Part shown: piece by piece, positions 22,911 to 34,440 of the stretch
How the letters are laid out: each line of letters opens with the position of its first letter
Position numbering within the stretch: position 1 is the first letter of the stretch
NCBI GenBank assembly: GCA_026724425.1
Contig: JAIUCV010000349.1
Location: forward strand, 434,001-498,000
Direction of reading: 5' to 3'
DNA from: Erythrophleum ivorense
Lineage: Eukaryota > Streptophyta > Magnoliopsida > Fabales > Fabaceae
Length of the DNA stretch: 64,000 bases
The notes under the pieces: model-generated
Told to the model about the DNA's origin: nothing
Seen by the model: the letters and a program-made list of their open reading frames with translations, nothing else
Database searches by the model: none
Program-made: the position numbers and the translations under genes

Positions 22911-24400
22911 AAGTAGTAATGAAATGAGTATAGTATTGTTCTCTCAAGGAAGGAATTCAATTATCAATTACTAAAATTTATCTTTTTAATCTAAATTATT
23001 ATATTGGAATTAAAACTAATAAAAATAAAATTAAAACAACAAAATTCACTAAACAAACACTAATTATATATGAATGTAAAGGTTTTGGAATCTAGAATCC
23101 CCTATTTTCTTTCCTAAGCATTACTCAAAATGAACTATTGCAACTGAACCTATAATGTGAGTGAAATCCCCTCTTGAGATAAGTCACCATACTCATACCA
23201 AACCTATGTGTACTCTCGTGATCATATACTTAATATAAACCCATTACATATAAAAGATTTGTACAAAATAATATTTGCAAGCCATTTAAATATAATTTAT
23301 ATTTCTATACAACTACTATCTAAGTTTACTACTCTAGTGATCTACATTGTAATGGACCTTTCCATTCTCTCACAATGCATAAGATGAATAGTGGCTAGCC
23401 ATTCATAAGTAAGTTAAAAGGATAATAGATTAATTCAATAAAAAATGTCATGAGAATATTCCAAACACCAACTTAATAAATAATAGGTTCATTTAAATTA
23501 TAGATTTAAGAATCTAGTTGCACATAATCTTAATTAGTAATGAAACAACAATATAAATAAATAAATCTATCACTTAATTGCAAAAGAGAAAAGTAAGAAT
23601 GAAACTAAATGGTGGATTAGAGTGATTCTATAGTGTAAACATCAGATCTTCAGCAGATCCCTAAAGTGTTCCTATGAATCTCCTCTCCTCCTTTGAATCC
23701 TCAGCAAATCTTTAGCTAGCCCATGTTGGCCCATGGTCTACTCAAAACTTCCCTTTACCAGATGTTTGTACTCACTAATATGGTTAGCTTATATTCCTTG
23801 TTGAAAATGCTTGATTTTCTATTAATTCTCTCATGCTTTTTCACTTTCCCTTATACCTAATTAAACCACATAAGAACTACATAATCTAGATTTAATCAAT
23901 CGATTTTATCTTAAGAAAAGCATGCAAATTTAACACTCACCATGTACTTTTTTAGGATGCCCAGTAAAAATTGAAATAGATAGTTAAAGTAGTTTCAAAA
24001 ACCTATGCAAAAGCCATGTCTTTCAATAATCAGTTGATTGGTTCAAAAACCAGTCAACTCATGGAACCTAGAATAAAAAGGATTGACTTTTGAAGGTCAC
24101 TAGCCCACTAGTAAGTAGTAACTAGTTGATTAGTTCAATGTAAAAGTAAAGAAGTTTGCTTCTATTAGTTACTAGTCAATTGATAAGCAACAACTAGTGA
24201 ACTGGTCCAATTCTAAAAGTCAATAGTTGATTGGTAACCAATTCTCAATTGATTGGTGGTAGTCCAAAAATAATCCTAGAGCACTGTAGTAGATAGTGGT
24301 TGACTAATCAAAGGAGAGGTTGATTGGTTAGCAAACAAACATTAGGAAATTCAAAATTTTTGACAATTTTAGTACTTGTTGGGTTGAACAATCATGTGTT
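22911..24400. mobile_element. Degenerate LTR-like sequence with palindrome cluster
   Basis: No coding sequence. It resembles the solo LTR at 3511-4925 in layout. An early segment GTTCTCTCAAGGAAGGAATT parallels GTTGTTCCCTCAGAGAATTA, and a segment GGAATCTAGAATCCCC parallels GGATTTTAATCCCC. Further along, TCTTGAGATAAGTCACC corresponds to a similar piece, and a cluster of short palindromes follows (24025-24330). The 5' end is cut by CACTA-A and the 3' end is unclear. This is inference from similar layout and short shared strings; a dot plot would settle it. Confidence 0.45.
24025..24335. repeat. Cluster of AGTTGATTGGTT palindromic motifs
   Basis: Repeated dyads: CAGTTGATTGGTTC, AACCAGTCAACTC, CTAGTTGATTAGTTC, AGTCAATTGATAAG, CAATAGTTGATTGGTAACCA, CAATTGATTGGTGG, GGTTGACTAATC, GAGGTTGATTGGTTAG. 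They form a cluster like that in the solo LTR but with a different core sequence. Confidence 0.7.
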
Positions 24401-24849
24401 TTTTTTTATTGAATAACAATCAAATAACTATTGGAATGTATACTACTTTCAAAGATATTTAAATAACATGATTAAAAATTGAGTTTTAAAATTTAAATTA
24501 ATTATAATAGAAAGACACGTTGATTCAGAATCAATAATATAAATAATTGATTTTGAGCATATATGAACATAAGAAGTTTTCTTAAAATCTCAAATTCTCT
24601 AAAATATTTACAAGTACTTATGAAAAGAGAGAATTCCATTATTGCTATTTAAAATTTTCTAAGGTGCTTAAGATAACTCACAGATGCAAATTTCCCCAAA
24701 TCTTTTAGCAACATAATAGGGGCAAATATTGTTTTAAGGACAACGTGCTTGAGACACATTTTAAATCCTACAAATTCCTATTTCTTGACTCCATACCACA
24801 TCATATTTCTAACATAGATGCCATTCATACTAAAGCTATATAATTAATA

Positions 24850-25575
24850 GGTATATGGCGCTGCAGTTGCTCTTGGCGATGGATTCATAGCCCAAGACAT
24901 ATGGTTCTAAAACATAACAGGTCTAGAAAAGAATCAAGTAATGGCTCTTCGTGTGGGTAATGACCTATTTATCATAAACCACAACTACATTGATGCCTTT
25001 TAGGATTCTTTCTATGCCCACACCAACAGGTAATTCTACCATGACTCCATCATCACAGGTACACTTGACTTCATCTTTGGTGACCCAGTTGTTTTTGCTT
25101 TAGAATTGTCACATAATGGCGAGAGTGCCCATGGATATCCAGAAAAAGAAAAAGAAAAAGGTCACGACCCAAGGACATGTAGACCCAAACTAGAACACAA
25201 GGACTTCCATTCAATGATGTGACATAATACCAAGCCCAGATTTTAAGCTGGTGGTGGGCTCAATCCTAACCTTTTTAAGTGACCTATGGAAAGATTTCTC
25301 TTGAATTGTTATGATGCAATCATTCATTGATAGCCATATTGACCCAGTAGGATGGTTCCCATAGGATGATAATGAAACTTGATTGGGAACTTTGTATTAT
25401 GGAGAGTATATGAATAATGGACCTAGTGATGGTTTGAATAGGAGAGTAGTTGGCTTGGTTATCATGTCGTTACAATGCTAAAGAGGCCAATAAATTCACA
25501 ATGGCTAAGTACATTCAAGGTCATATTTGGTTGAACAATGCTAGGTGGATTAAATAGAGGGGATGTAGACCATGG
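24850..25575 (+). pseudogene. PME-A exon 2: pectin methylesterase catalytic domain, broken
   Basis: Continuation of the gene begun at 10367. The frame reads VYGAAVALGDGFIAQDIWF, then LEKNQVMALRVGNDLFIINH, YIDAF-stop-DSFYAHTNR and SIITGTLDFIFGDPVVFALE. These correspond to the PME motifs GDGFIAQD, QDTLYAH (Gln replaced by TAG) and GTVDFIFGN (Asn replaced by Asp). Further pieces include DIIPSPDFKLVVGSI, MMQSFIDSHIDPVGWFP and LGTLYYGEYMNNGP. The LGRPW motif has decayed to SDLWK, removing the catalytic-site Arg. A GAAAAA-type expansion at about 25139-25158 shifts the sequence between the FIFG and DPN segments. The gene is dead by several independent lesions. Confidence 0.9.
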
Positions 25576-25755
25576 AAGCCTATTTCCTTGTATTTTGAAT
25601 TGGGTTCTTTTCAAGATTTGGATAGGTAAGTCTCATTTCATCTTTATTTCTTAGTACTACATAAAAGTGCGGTCTTGTTTACTTTGTATGATGAATAATA
25701 GAAATTTCATTTATATGAAGTTTCCATAGCATGTAGCCATTTAATTAGGGCATTG

Positions 25756-26133
25756 TTTATAAAAGAGTAAAATATACAACTTCTTTTGAGTTTTGTTAAA
25801 ACTATACAAACCTCCATTCTTTTTTCAAGATTTATACAAATCTTCCTTGGGTTTTGTTGAAACTATACAGATCTCTTTTTATTTTCAAAACTAACATAAA
25901 CTTCTAATGAGTTTTGCTAAAATTACATAAGCCTCCTATGAGTTTTTTCTGAAATTATATATACTTCTCTTCTATTTTTAAAAATATATACAGACTTCCC
26001 CTAAATAAAGGAGAAATTTGTATAATTTCAACAAAAATCAGAAGATGTTTATGTAGGTTTTGAAAATAGAAGAAAAAATTATATAGTTCTAACAAAATTT
26101 AGAAAAGGTATGTGTATTTTACTCTTTATAAAA
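25756..26133. mobile_element. MITE-like element with TIRs and internal tandem units
   Basis: The left end TTTATAAAAGAGTAAAATA is mirrored by the right end TATTTTACTCTTTATAAA, a near-perfect inverted repeat that extends weakly inwards (TTTTGTTAAAACTATA against its complement). Between the ends are about five degenerate units of 45-60 bases built on GAGTTTTGTTAAAACTATACAAACCTCC. It has no coding capacity. The superfamily is not clear; no target duplication was identified with certainty. Confidence 0.65.
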
Positions 26134-27904
26134 ATAAAATTAATTTGACTTTTAACGCAATTGCTTTGGTGTGTTTTTCTTTTTGCGGAAAGTTGAAGTT
26201 AGAGTGGGTAAATGGCCTTGCTTCATATTGCTTTGATAGTCTGTTACTCTTCATTAGTTGACTTAATTAATTTCAACCAGCTGTATTTATTAAGTATTTT
26301 ACAAAAGAAAGAAAAAACTTAAATTTTCCTTTCATGTTTTATAAATTAGATTTAAAGATAAATGGTTTCTACTTTGTTCTAAGAAACTAAAAATATGATA
26401 AAAGCATGTTAATCAACTAAATAGCTTCACAATAGTTTTAAATCTTTAAAACTTAAGAAATTATAGAGGATTTGCATCAATAAACTTTAGTTATATCCAC
26501 AAATAGACATGTGTTTAATTTCTTCCAATCGACAGTCAGACTCAACTAACCTTGATTTAGACAAAAAAAAACATAAAATAAAATAGCGAGAGATAGAGTG
26601 AAATGGCTTCCTTTTCTCCTTCCTCATGTAATGTCATCTAATCCGCATTGGCTTTATTTTAACAACAAATTAAACCCTATTTAGTCATCCGATTTAAAAT
26701 TAAAGGGAATACAATTGGTTTTATGGCCAATAAAATATTCAATATGCAAGCCTGCAATATCATCACTATATAAGTATGTTGTTTCTCTATTGCTTAACAC
26801 AATGTGTTGTTTAAGATAAGTAGCAACTGAGCCTTATATATTCCTTTTTTTTAATATATTCCTTTTTTTTTAAATCTCATTCGTCTATTTTTTTATTTTG
26901 AACAAAATATATATAATAAAAATAATTTTTCAACTTCTATTAAATAAACTTCTGTAAATCATATATAGCCATCAAAGCAATGAATCGCATCATTATTTAT
27001 TTGTGAGATTAATATTTTTAATACATTATTTAAGAAATTAGTAATAATAAATTTCAAAAACATATTGTGAATTATATTTTGAAAGATAAATATAAGTATT
27101 GAATATTTGGATACACTTTATCTAATACCCAATATTTTAACCCATGTAAAAGTTTTCAAGTATTTCAGGTACTGAATCAATTTCGGATAACAAGTATTAG
27201 CAATGTAAGATTTTATCAAATTGGGAATATATATATGAATCAATTTGAATTTTCAAATATATGTGTTTGATATTTTTCAATAAAAATATGAATGGATATT
27301 TTTTATAATTTAGAATTACAAGATTAATTAGATCTTTAAAAAAATTATACATATTATATTTTTATTAAAAAATTTAATAACAAAAATATAAAAAATTGTA
27401 CAAAATTTAATTTTCATTTGTTGCGTGAAAAGTGAGAAGCTAACAAGAATTTAAATTCTCTATTGTTTAGCTTTAATAGCAATTAGGGCGTCTATTTCTA
27501 TCGATTTTGTTGTCAATATCAGTCGTCATTTTTCTTATTTTGATTTTTTTTATCTTAAAAGAAAAGAAATGTAAATAAAAATAATCTTCTAACTTTTTTA
27601 AATAAAATAAAAGTTATAAGATTGTCTTTATCTTGAATTTTGTTTCATTCAAAATAAAAAAAAATCAAAATAAAAAATTGAATGGCTGAGAGTTAAAATA
27701 AAAAAAAAATATGAAAAATCTAATTGTTTTGATAAGAAATCCAAGTTTAGTTAATAAGGATGGCTGCCAATGCATGTAGATCCTCTATGCATGCCACGAG
27801 GTGCACATTGTGTGTGTAGCACCGAAACGACGTCATTTTGTCTCCCTATAACTAATCTTAACCACTACGAGATAGTGAGCGTTCATCTCTCTCCTATAAC
27901 TTCT
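26134..27904. other. AT-rich intergenic DNA, no gene seen
   Basis: Very AT-rich, with A/T homopolymers and scattered TA repeats. Nothing coding was recognised. The last 130 bases become more GC-rich and lead into the ARF pseudogene, but I could not match them to the B3 domain that precedes this region in functional ARFs. Confidence 0.55.
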
Positions 27905-29430
27905 GCAATTAATGGTCGGCCCTTTGAGGTCATCTACTACCCACGTACTAGCACACCGAAGTTCTATGTTAAGGCCTCTTCGGTGAGGGCAGCAATGCAA
28001 ATACAGTGGTGTTCTGGGATGAGATTCAAAATGCTTTTTGAAACTGAGGACTCATCCAGGATAAGCTAGTTCATGGAAACAATATCTTCTGTTCAGGTTG
28101 CAGGTCCCATTTGTTGGCCTGATTCTTCATGGCATCTTCTATAGGTGCACCATTTAGAATTTTCATTTTTTTCCTATGTTCACTAGCTTGAATTTTGTAA
28201 CTAGAAGGATTCTGTAACTATTATAAGAATATTCAGATCCCTTTTCCTAGAGGTTAAATTTATTCTAATGTTAACTTCCATCTTGAATTGTTTGTTATAT
28301 ATTATAACGCACCTAGATCTATTTCTTGTGTTTCCTCCATGCAAAACTCTTGTTACTTTTAATCTTTTTGACTTCTTATGTAGCTTATATAACTATAATG
28401 ACTAGTGTTGGAAAAAGATGGAAAAGAGTTGGAAGTTTATTAGATTGAGCTGATTTTTCTTATCATCTATATCAACTATTAAGCAATACTTGAAATGTGC
28501 AGGATATTTTTTGCTTTATATAGAATTTATGAGTTTTGGCTCTAGATCAAGAACACTCGTTAGTTGTTAATAATATCAACTATTACACAACTGTCAAGTA
28601 CTTAGATTGCAAATTATGCATCAATTACTTATTATTGCACATGACTCGAGTACCAAATCAATGCTAAAAGGTACCCAGACCATCTATGTTACGTATTTGC
28701 CTTGAGATTGGCTTAATTTTTTTTTCCTTGTGTTGTCATGTTTCAAGTAGTATGGGATGAATTGGATTTACTTCAAAAGGTTAAGTGTGTAAACTCTTGG
28801 TTAGTTGAACTGGTCTTAAATATACCAAGCTTCCATCTCCCTCTATTCTTATGGCCAAGAAAGAAATCATGGTTTCTATAGCACCCAGATTTTGCCCTTG
28901 TCAACAAAATTCCTATGCCACTATTCTCTGGAAACCTTCTCAATCAAACTAACTCCTCATGTAACATTCAAGACAATTATAGTCTTGCAAGCATACAAGA
29001 AGCCAGGCATGCTCAATTTAGACTATTTCCATGTGATTTCCCTTTCAAAAAGCTGCAATCAAATATGCTTATGCGCAGATTTCCAAGGCTTGACCATGTA
29101 GTCTAGCCTGCTAAACCTCCTTATGGTGCCTACAAGAGTAGCTCGAAGAACTGACTATGAAAAATCCTAGCTCGACCTCAAGGTACTAGTTGAGGCCAAA
29201 GCACCCCACATCTTGTTGTTTAGTCAACTCATTCACACTAAGTAGCAAAGTTCAAACAATAGCTTTGCTACTACAACTGGGAATAGTTCATCAAAAGGGA
29301 ATTCCCAAAAGGCCTCAAATATTGTTTTTCATGGCTCGGTTTCTACTTTGCATCGAAATAGTCCAACAAAGAATTCATCTAAAGGAGGGTCTCCTTGGTA
29401 CAAAGATCAACACAAACTCAAAAACTTACC
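27905..29430 (+). pseudogene. Partial auxin response factor pseudogene (ARF10/16/18 clade)
   Basis: ARFs are transcription factors that bind auxin response elements. The first exon-like piece (27905-28143) reads INGRPFEVIYYPRTSTPKF, YVKAS and AAMQIQWCSGMRFKMLFETE, DSSRIS-stop-FMETISSVQVA: the Auxin_resp domain, with Trp changed to TAG at 28067. After an intron-like gap (28144-28750), the second piece reads WDELDLLQKVKCVNSWLVEL, KKSWFL-stop-HPDF, IPMPLFSGNLL and EARHAQFRLFPCDFPFKKLQ to LDHVV, the middle region of the miR160-targeted ARFs. A third (about 29200-29420) reads KAPHILLFSQLIHT, NSSSKGNSQKASN and SSKGGSPWYKDQ. The B3 domain upstream and the PB1 domain downstream are absent. Retained introns argue for a DNA-level duplicate rather than a retrocopy. 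Confidence 0.87.
28989..29009 (+). promoter_or_regulatory. Decayed miR160 target site in the ARF pseudogene
   Basis: The 21 bases over the residues ASIQEARH occupy the position of the miR160 site in ARF10/16/17 genes. Compared with perfect complementarity to miR160 there are four mismatches: the first two bases and positions 10 and 12 of the target. GCATACA and AGCCAGGCA on either side of the centre are intact. A mismatch opposite miRNA position 10 would be expected to impair slicing. Confidence 0.75.
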
Positions 29431-30327
29431 ATGAAAATGAGGATGAACGATAGACAAAGGGGCTTAACTCCTAGTTTTGTGAACGTTGTGTTTAAGGAGG
29501 ATGAACAATGCTTTTTCCTTTTTTTTTCCTCTATTCCCTATGCATTTTGGAAGATAAACGAACATTTCAAATCATGGAGGATGAACAGCCAAGATTGTGG
29601 CCGGGAGATGAAACACACCATTTCATCGATATGCATGGCATGCGCATCATTTCAATGCACAGACAATTCAAACCTGACTACCAATAGTGGGCCAGTAGCT
29701 ATTTGATTCGATTAAAAATAAAAAATTAAAAAAAGCTTAACATATGGATAATATCTTGACCCAAAAAAAACTTAAAACACATGGGTTATATAACATAAAT
29801 TAAAATGAACCAATTTAAAAAGATAAAATCAAATACGAAAATTCTTATTTTAATGAATTAATTAAGATATTTTAATTCTTTTATATATAAATCATTTAAA
29901 TTATATAAATTAATATATTTTATTTTGTTATAGATATAGAATTTTATGAAATATTTGAGAGATCAAACAACATATGCTTTTTTATTTTGGAGGGGAGGAG
30001 GGGGTGGAGGAGAAACACATCCTTTTTTAAGGAGAAATGAAAACTATATGGTAGCAAAAAGGAAATTTTTGGCATTGAATCAAGTTATGAAGAACAAATT
30101 GTTGTATCTTCTGGGATCAGATTCAAACAAAATAAAATGACCAAAACAACTGTGATTAAAATGAAAGGAGAAGACAAGCAAATGGCAAAAAGTACGTTGA
30201 AGCCTTGTGTGTTGATATATATAATGCTGTCTCATGTGGAAACATGGGATCTTTTTTGGGAGAATAGTCCTCTCAATAGGTGAAAAGTGCATTGAAACCT
30301 GATGTGTCAATAAGTTGGCATGGGAAC
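29431..30327. other. No gene seen; purine-rich tract
   Basis: No recognisable coding region. A G/A-rich run (about 29981-30016) stands out. ORFs here show no family resemblance. Confidence 0.45.
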
Positions 30328-30581
30328 TATTAGTTTCAAAGAAAGCAAGACAAGATAAAGATTTTACTGAATAAATTTCTTGTTATGTATTCAATTGAAT
30401 TCTTATAGGAATAAACATACAAAAATATATATATGTGACTAAAAACTTAAAAAGAAAATAATTTAACCTAATTAACCTAAGATCAAGAGATTAGACTAAA
30501 ATCAGAAGCCAACCTAATCAATTAGAAAAGAATGTAAATAAAGAAAATAAATCACAATTATTACAAATCAATTCATTAACA
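30328..30581 (-). repeat. Copia-3 3' LTR
   Basis: 254 bp, about 90% identical by eye to 38796-39050. Preceded on the plus strand by the target duplication GGAAC. Confidence 0.93.
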
Positions 30582-30597
30582 TCCTCCCTCAAACTCA
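30582..30597 (-). other. Copia-3 polypurine tract
   Basis: On the minus strand TGAGTTTGAGGGAGGA directly precedes the LTR start TGTTAATG. The same sequence precedes the copia-2 LTR at 48960-48973. Confidence 0.85.
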
Positions 30598-32468
30598 AAA
30601 TGGAGGTATAAAGATCATCTTGAGTTTGTCTATTAATACATGAAACTAGCCCGAATTGTGTGACTTTGTAAATAGGTTAGCAGGTTGGTCTAGGGTGTAA
30701 ATGAAGAGTTTTCCCAATAACTTGTTGTCAAACAACATGACAGTTAATCTCAATGCGTTTGGTGTGCTCATAAAAAAAATATTATTGTGAGCAATCTGAA
30801 TGGCATTGCTATTGTCACAATAAAGACTAGCGGGGAAGTTTTAGAGGACTCCAAAATCAACAAGTAACCATTGAAGTTAGACAATGTCACAAGTGGTGTC
30901 TACAAGGACACGGTACTCGGCTTCAATGCTGGAATGAGAAACCATTGACTATTTCTTACTTTACTAAAAGATAAAGGAGTCGTTGAGAAAGGTGTAGTAT
31001 CCTGTGGTAGATCACCTATTAATAGGATCACCAGTCCAATCAGCATCAGAGTAAACTCACAGAACAAGGGTGGAATTAGCAGAAAAATAAAGACTATGAA
31101 ACAAGGTCCCTTTAACATATCGAAGGATACAAAGGATTATTGCTTAATGAGTAGTAGGTGGGGCTGCCATAAATTGACTAACAATATGAACAATATAAGC
31201 AATATTTGGACAAGTCATTATGAGATGTATTAGGCTTCCCACTAGTTGATGATAGAGCGAGAGATCATCTAACAAGGTGCCATCATGAGGAGTAAACTTG
31301 GCATGTGGCTCAAGTGGAGTGGTCTTAATCTTGCTATCAGTGAAATGAGCTCAAGAAATCAAATCAAATGCATATTTAGCTTGAAAGAGAGAGAGAGACC
31401 ATCATCAGTAGAAAGCACCTTTAAGCCTAAAAAATAATTCAAGTTGCCAAGGTCTTTCATTTCAAATTGCTAACTAAGAAAGCTCTTGAGTTCCTTAACC
31501 CCTTTTCTATCATCTACATATATGAGAAGTAAGACAGCTCCTTGATCAGTTCGACAAAAAAATAATGCAAGCTCATAAGGGTTAGATGAAAAGGCAAGTC
31601 AACTAATGGCAAAGCTAAACTTAGCAAACCAAGCTCGAGGAGCTTGTTTGAGACCAAAAAGAGCACGGTGGAGATGACATACTTTGTTGGTAGGATAAGG
31701 ATATCCAGGGGTTGGTCGCATGTATACTTCTTCATCTAAATCACCATTGAAGAAAGCATTTTTGACATTCATATGGTGAAGGTCCCATTATTTTACAACA
31801 GCAATAGCCAGCAAACTTCAAATTGAAGTGACATGAGCAACTATGGCAAATGTCTCTTCATAATCTATCTCATATTCTTTGAAGTGACATGAGCAACTAT
31901 GGCAAATGTCTCTTCATAATCTATCCCATATTCCTGAGTAAAGCCTTTTGCCACTAAGCATGCCTTGTATTGTTCCATAGAGCCATCAGAGTGAGTTTTG
32001 ATTTTGTAGACCTATTTGCACCTTACTAGAGTTTTATCAGGAGAAAGATTAACTAAGTCTTAAGTATGCATTCTCTCCAAAGCCTATAATTCATCTTGCA
32101 TTGTTTGCTGCCAAAAAGTATCAATATAGGCTTCTTTGAAAGATTGAGGTTCATAAAGAGAAAGTATAGTAGAGAAACAATTATAGTCATGAAAGTAAGG
32201 AGGAAGATTTCTTATTCATGTTGAATGATTGGTGGGAGGAGGAATGTCAGGTGTAGGATCCAAAGGTAGGGCAGAATCATCAAAAGGAGATGCAGCATCA
32301 GATGTATTAGAGACTTGATTAAAAGATTCAATATCTGTTTCACTGGGAAAAAGGTCAACAGATGGATTTACAAAAATAAGAGAAGAAGTAGGTGGAATAG
32401 AAGGAAATTGAGATAAACTAAAAACATGACATGCTCCCCTGAATATGACATGATGAGAGATGTGAATG
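30598..32468 (-). pseudogene. Copia-3 reverse transcriptase and RNase H
   Basis: Read on the minus strand, the RT begins near 32180 and includes a FTQEY-like LVAKGFTQEYG segment, VYMRPTPGYPYPTNKVCHLH, ALFGLKQAPRAWFAKFSFAI and the catalytic VLLLIYVDD (about 31512), followed by KELKSFLSQQFEMKDLGNLN and YFLGLKVLSTDDGLSL. RNase H follows with FIVLRYVKGTLFHSL and VYSDADWTGDPINR. Numerous stops and frameshifts break it. A 44-base direct repeat at about 31852-31922 (TGAAGTGACATGAGCAACTA occurs twice) is a local duplication inside the RT. Confidence 0.87.
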
Positions 32469-32473
32469 TGTTG
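32469..32473. repeat. Target-site duplication TGTTG, left copy
   Basis: Identical to 36231-36235, flanking the insertion that splits copia-3. Confidence 0.88.
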
Positions 32474-32772
32474 TGTAACACCATATATTTTTAACTTGCT
32501 TCCTATCATTTCTAAGTCTCACATGATGAATTGCATAAAAGGGAATGGAAAAATGGCATTAAAATAATGTCTTATTTTGCGTTACGTCGCGTATGAAAAT
32601 TTCGTTCAGTGTCACGCAGACTATATGAGCTCATACATCACATTCTCATATTTAATTATATAAATAAAACTCATTTGCATCACCAAAATTGGCCACAACT
32701 CGTGGAATTCAAATGGGAGCATCAAATTCACACTATTATTTTCGGCCAGAATTTTAGTTTTTTTGTCACAAC

Positions 32773-33600
32773 TTCAGAAATTCATAACTAAATCCACAAA
32801 AATTGAAACCCAACAAAACTTACTATTCTAGAAATCTATGGATGTCTACCCCATACTAAAAATAATTTTAGCTCATGAATCATTAAGGGGAGAACATTTG
32901 ACATCGGAAAAGCCACTGGGGTTGCTGTTGTCTAGGCCACTGGTTCAGTTTATTGATAGGAAGTTTCAAAATTCATAACTAATTCTAGAAAAATTAAAAT
33001 CATACATTCTTGGCTATTCTAGAAATCTACAGATGTCTAATTCATGAAACATAACACAAAAAGTGTTTGACACATGAAAAGGGGTAAAGGTTTGGACAGC
33101 TACTGGTACTGATACAAGTGTCTACTATGAATTTTGAAAATGTCCAATTAATTACATAAAAATCTAATCCATACAAATGATTCTAATTTGGAAATATATG
33201 AATGTTTCATTTATGGTAAAAATACATTTATACCAGAAAAATCACGTTTAGCTACTGAAATTCAATGGAACAGTGACTCAGGTCGTGCTGCGCTATTGTT
33301 GCTGTTCTAGAAATTCAAAAATTTATATCTCTTAGCTCAGACCTAAGAATGAGGTGCTTCTAGTTGCTACAAGTCATTGTGAATGCCTAGTTTCTTCCTA
33401 TAAAATTTTGTAGTCATTGGACCACGTTTACCCCTCGGATGATATCAATTCACAATTGACCAAATGAACAGTATTGGTACAAATATGAAATTCTAATACC
33501 AACTTTGAAAATTCATAAAAAATTACATAGATCTCCAAATGACCTGATCTTTAGCTTCCCAAAAATCTCTAGGTAAGATCTACTTTCATGCAAAATTTCA
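32773..33600. repeat. Degenerate tandem repeat, unit about 165-195 bp
   Basis: Five diverged units each begin with a TTCARAAATTCATAACTAA-like string, at about 32773, 32964, 33131, 33306 and 33501. Most continue through CTAGAAATCTAYNGATGTCTA-like text. They lie within the 3757-bp insertion. Confidence 0.65.
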
Positions 33601-34225
33601 AGTCAAGAAGAGGTCATTTGGTCATATTTTGCTATAACTCAAGAATATAGCAATTTTGGTTCCAACAAGAGGTAAATTTGGTTCAAATGAGCCATCCATT
33701 GTTCCACACACATTTGAGCAACTTAGAAAGCATAAATATAGCATAAATAAGTCCCTCATAAGGTCTGAACCCTCATGCAACTCAAATTCACCATGCCACT
33801 TCCATAAACATACATACACAAGTGGTCAAAATACACAATTCTATTCATTAAACTCTATTCTTGATACATACACTAACTTTACATAGTTTTACACTTGTTC
33901 AAAGTGTCATGGCTCAAAAATAATATTTACATATCTAATTTGACATTCTCAATATTATAGTACATAAAAAATGGAAAGATTTGCCAAGAGATGGAGATTT
34001 AAGCTCCTTTACTTTTATCCTTTGGATCTTGAACTCCACCTAGATCATATGAGATGAGAGAAAGGAGGGGTGAGATTCATTGAATCTCAATAACTCATAC
34101 ACCTATTCAAGTACATTTTCAAGGTATACAACATGTCAAAGGTACAAGTATGCAATCAATCAATCTATGAAGCATTCATCTTTCACATTTTTATGTCGCA
34201 AACTCATGTCAAGCATAAGAATGAG

Positions 34226-34440
34226 CTCTAAGGACTTTTGGCTCTAGAGACTTTTGGTTTGGCCTCATCCCATTTTTAGGACTTTTGGATTGTCTCACTC
34301 TTGGTTCTTAAGATTTTTGATTTAGCTTCACCTATCCAAGGGGCTTTTAGCCTTATCTCACCTATACCATAAGACTTTTGGCATCTCCTCACCCATATTA
34401 AGGGACTTTTGGCACTACCTCACCCTTATGAGCCATTTCC
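34226..34440. repeat. Minisatellite of GACTTTTGG units
   Basis: About six to eight degenerate units of roughly 20-50 bases: GGACTTTTGGCTC, GAGACTTTTGGTTTGGCCTC, GGACTTTTGGATTGTCTCAC, AAGACTTTTGGCATCTCCTC, GGGACTTTTGGCACTACCTC and others, most followed by CTCACC-like text. Confidence 0.8.

Noticed and set aside
29946..30140. 64-codon ORF with a Gly run
   Set aside because: Product of a purine-rich tract; no family resemblance.
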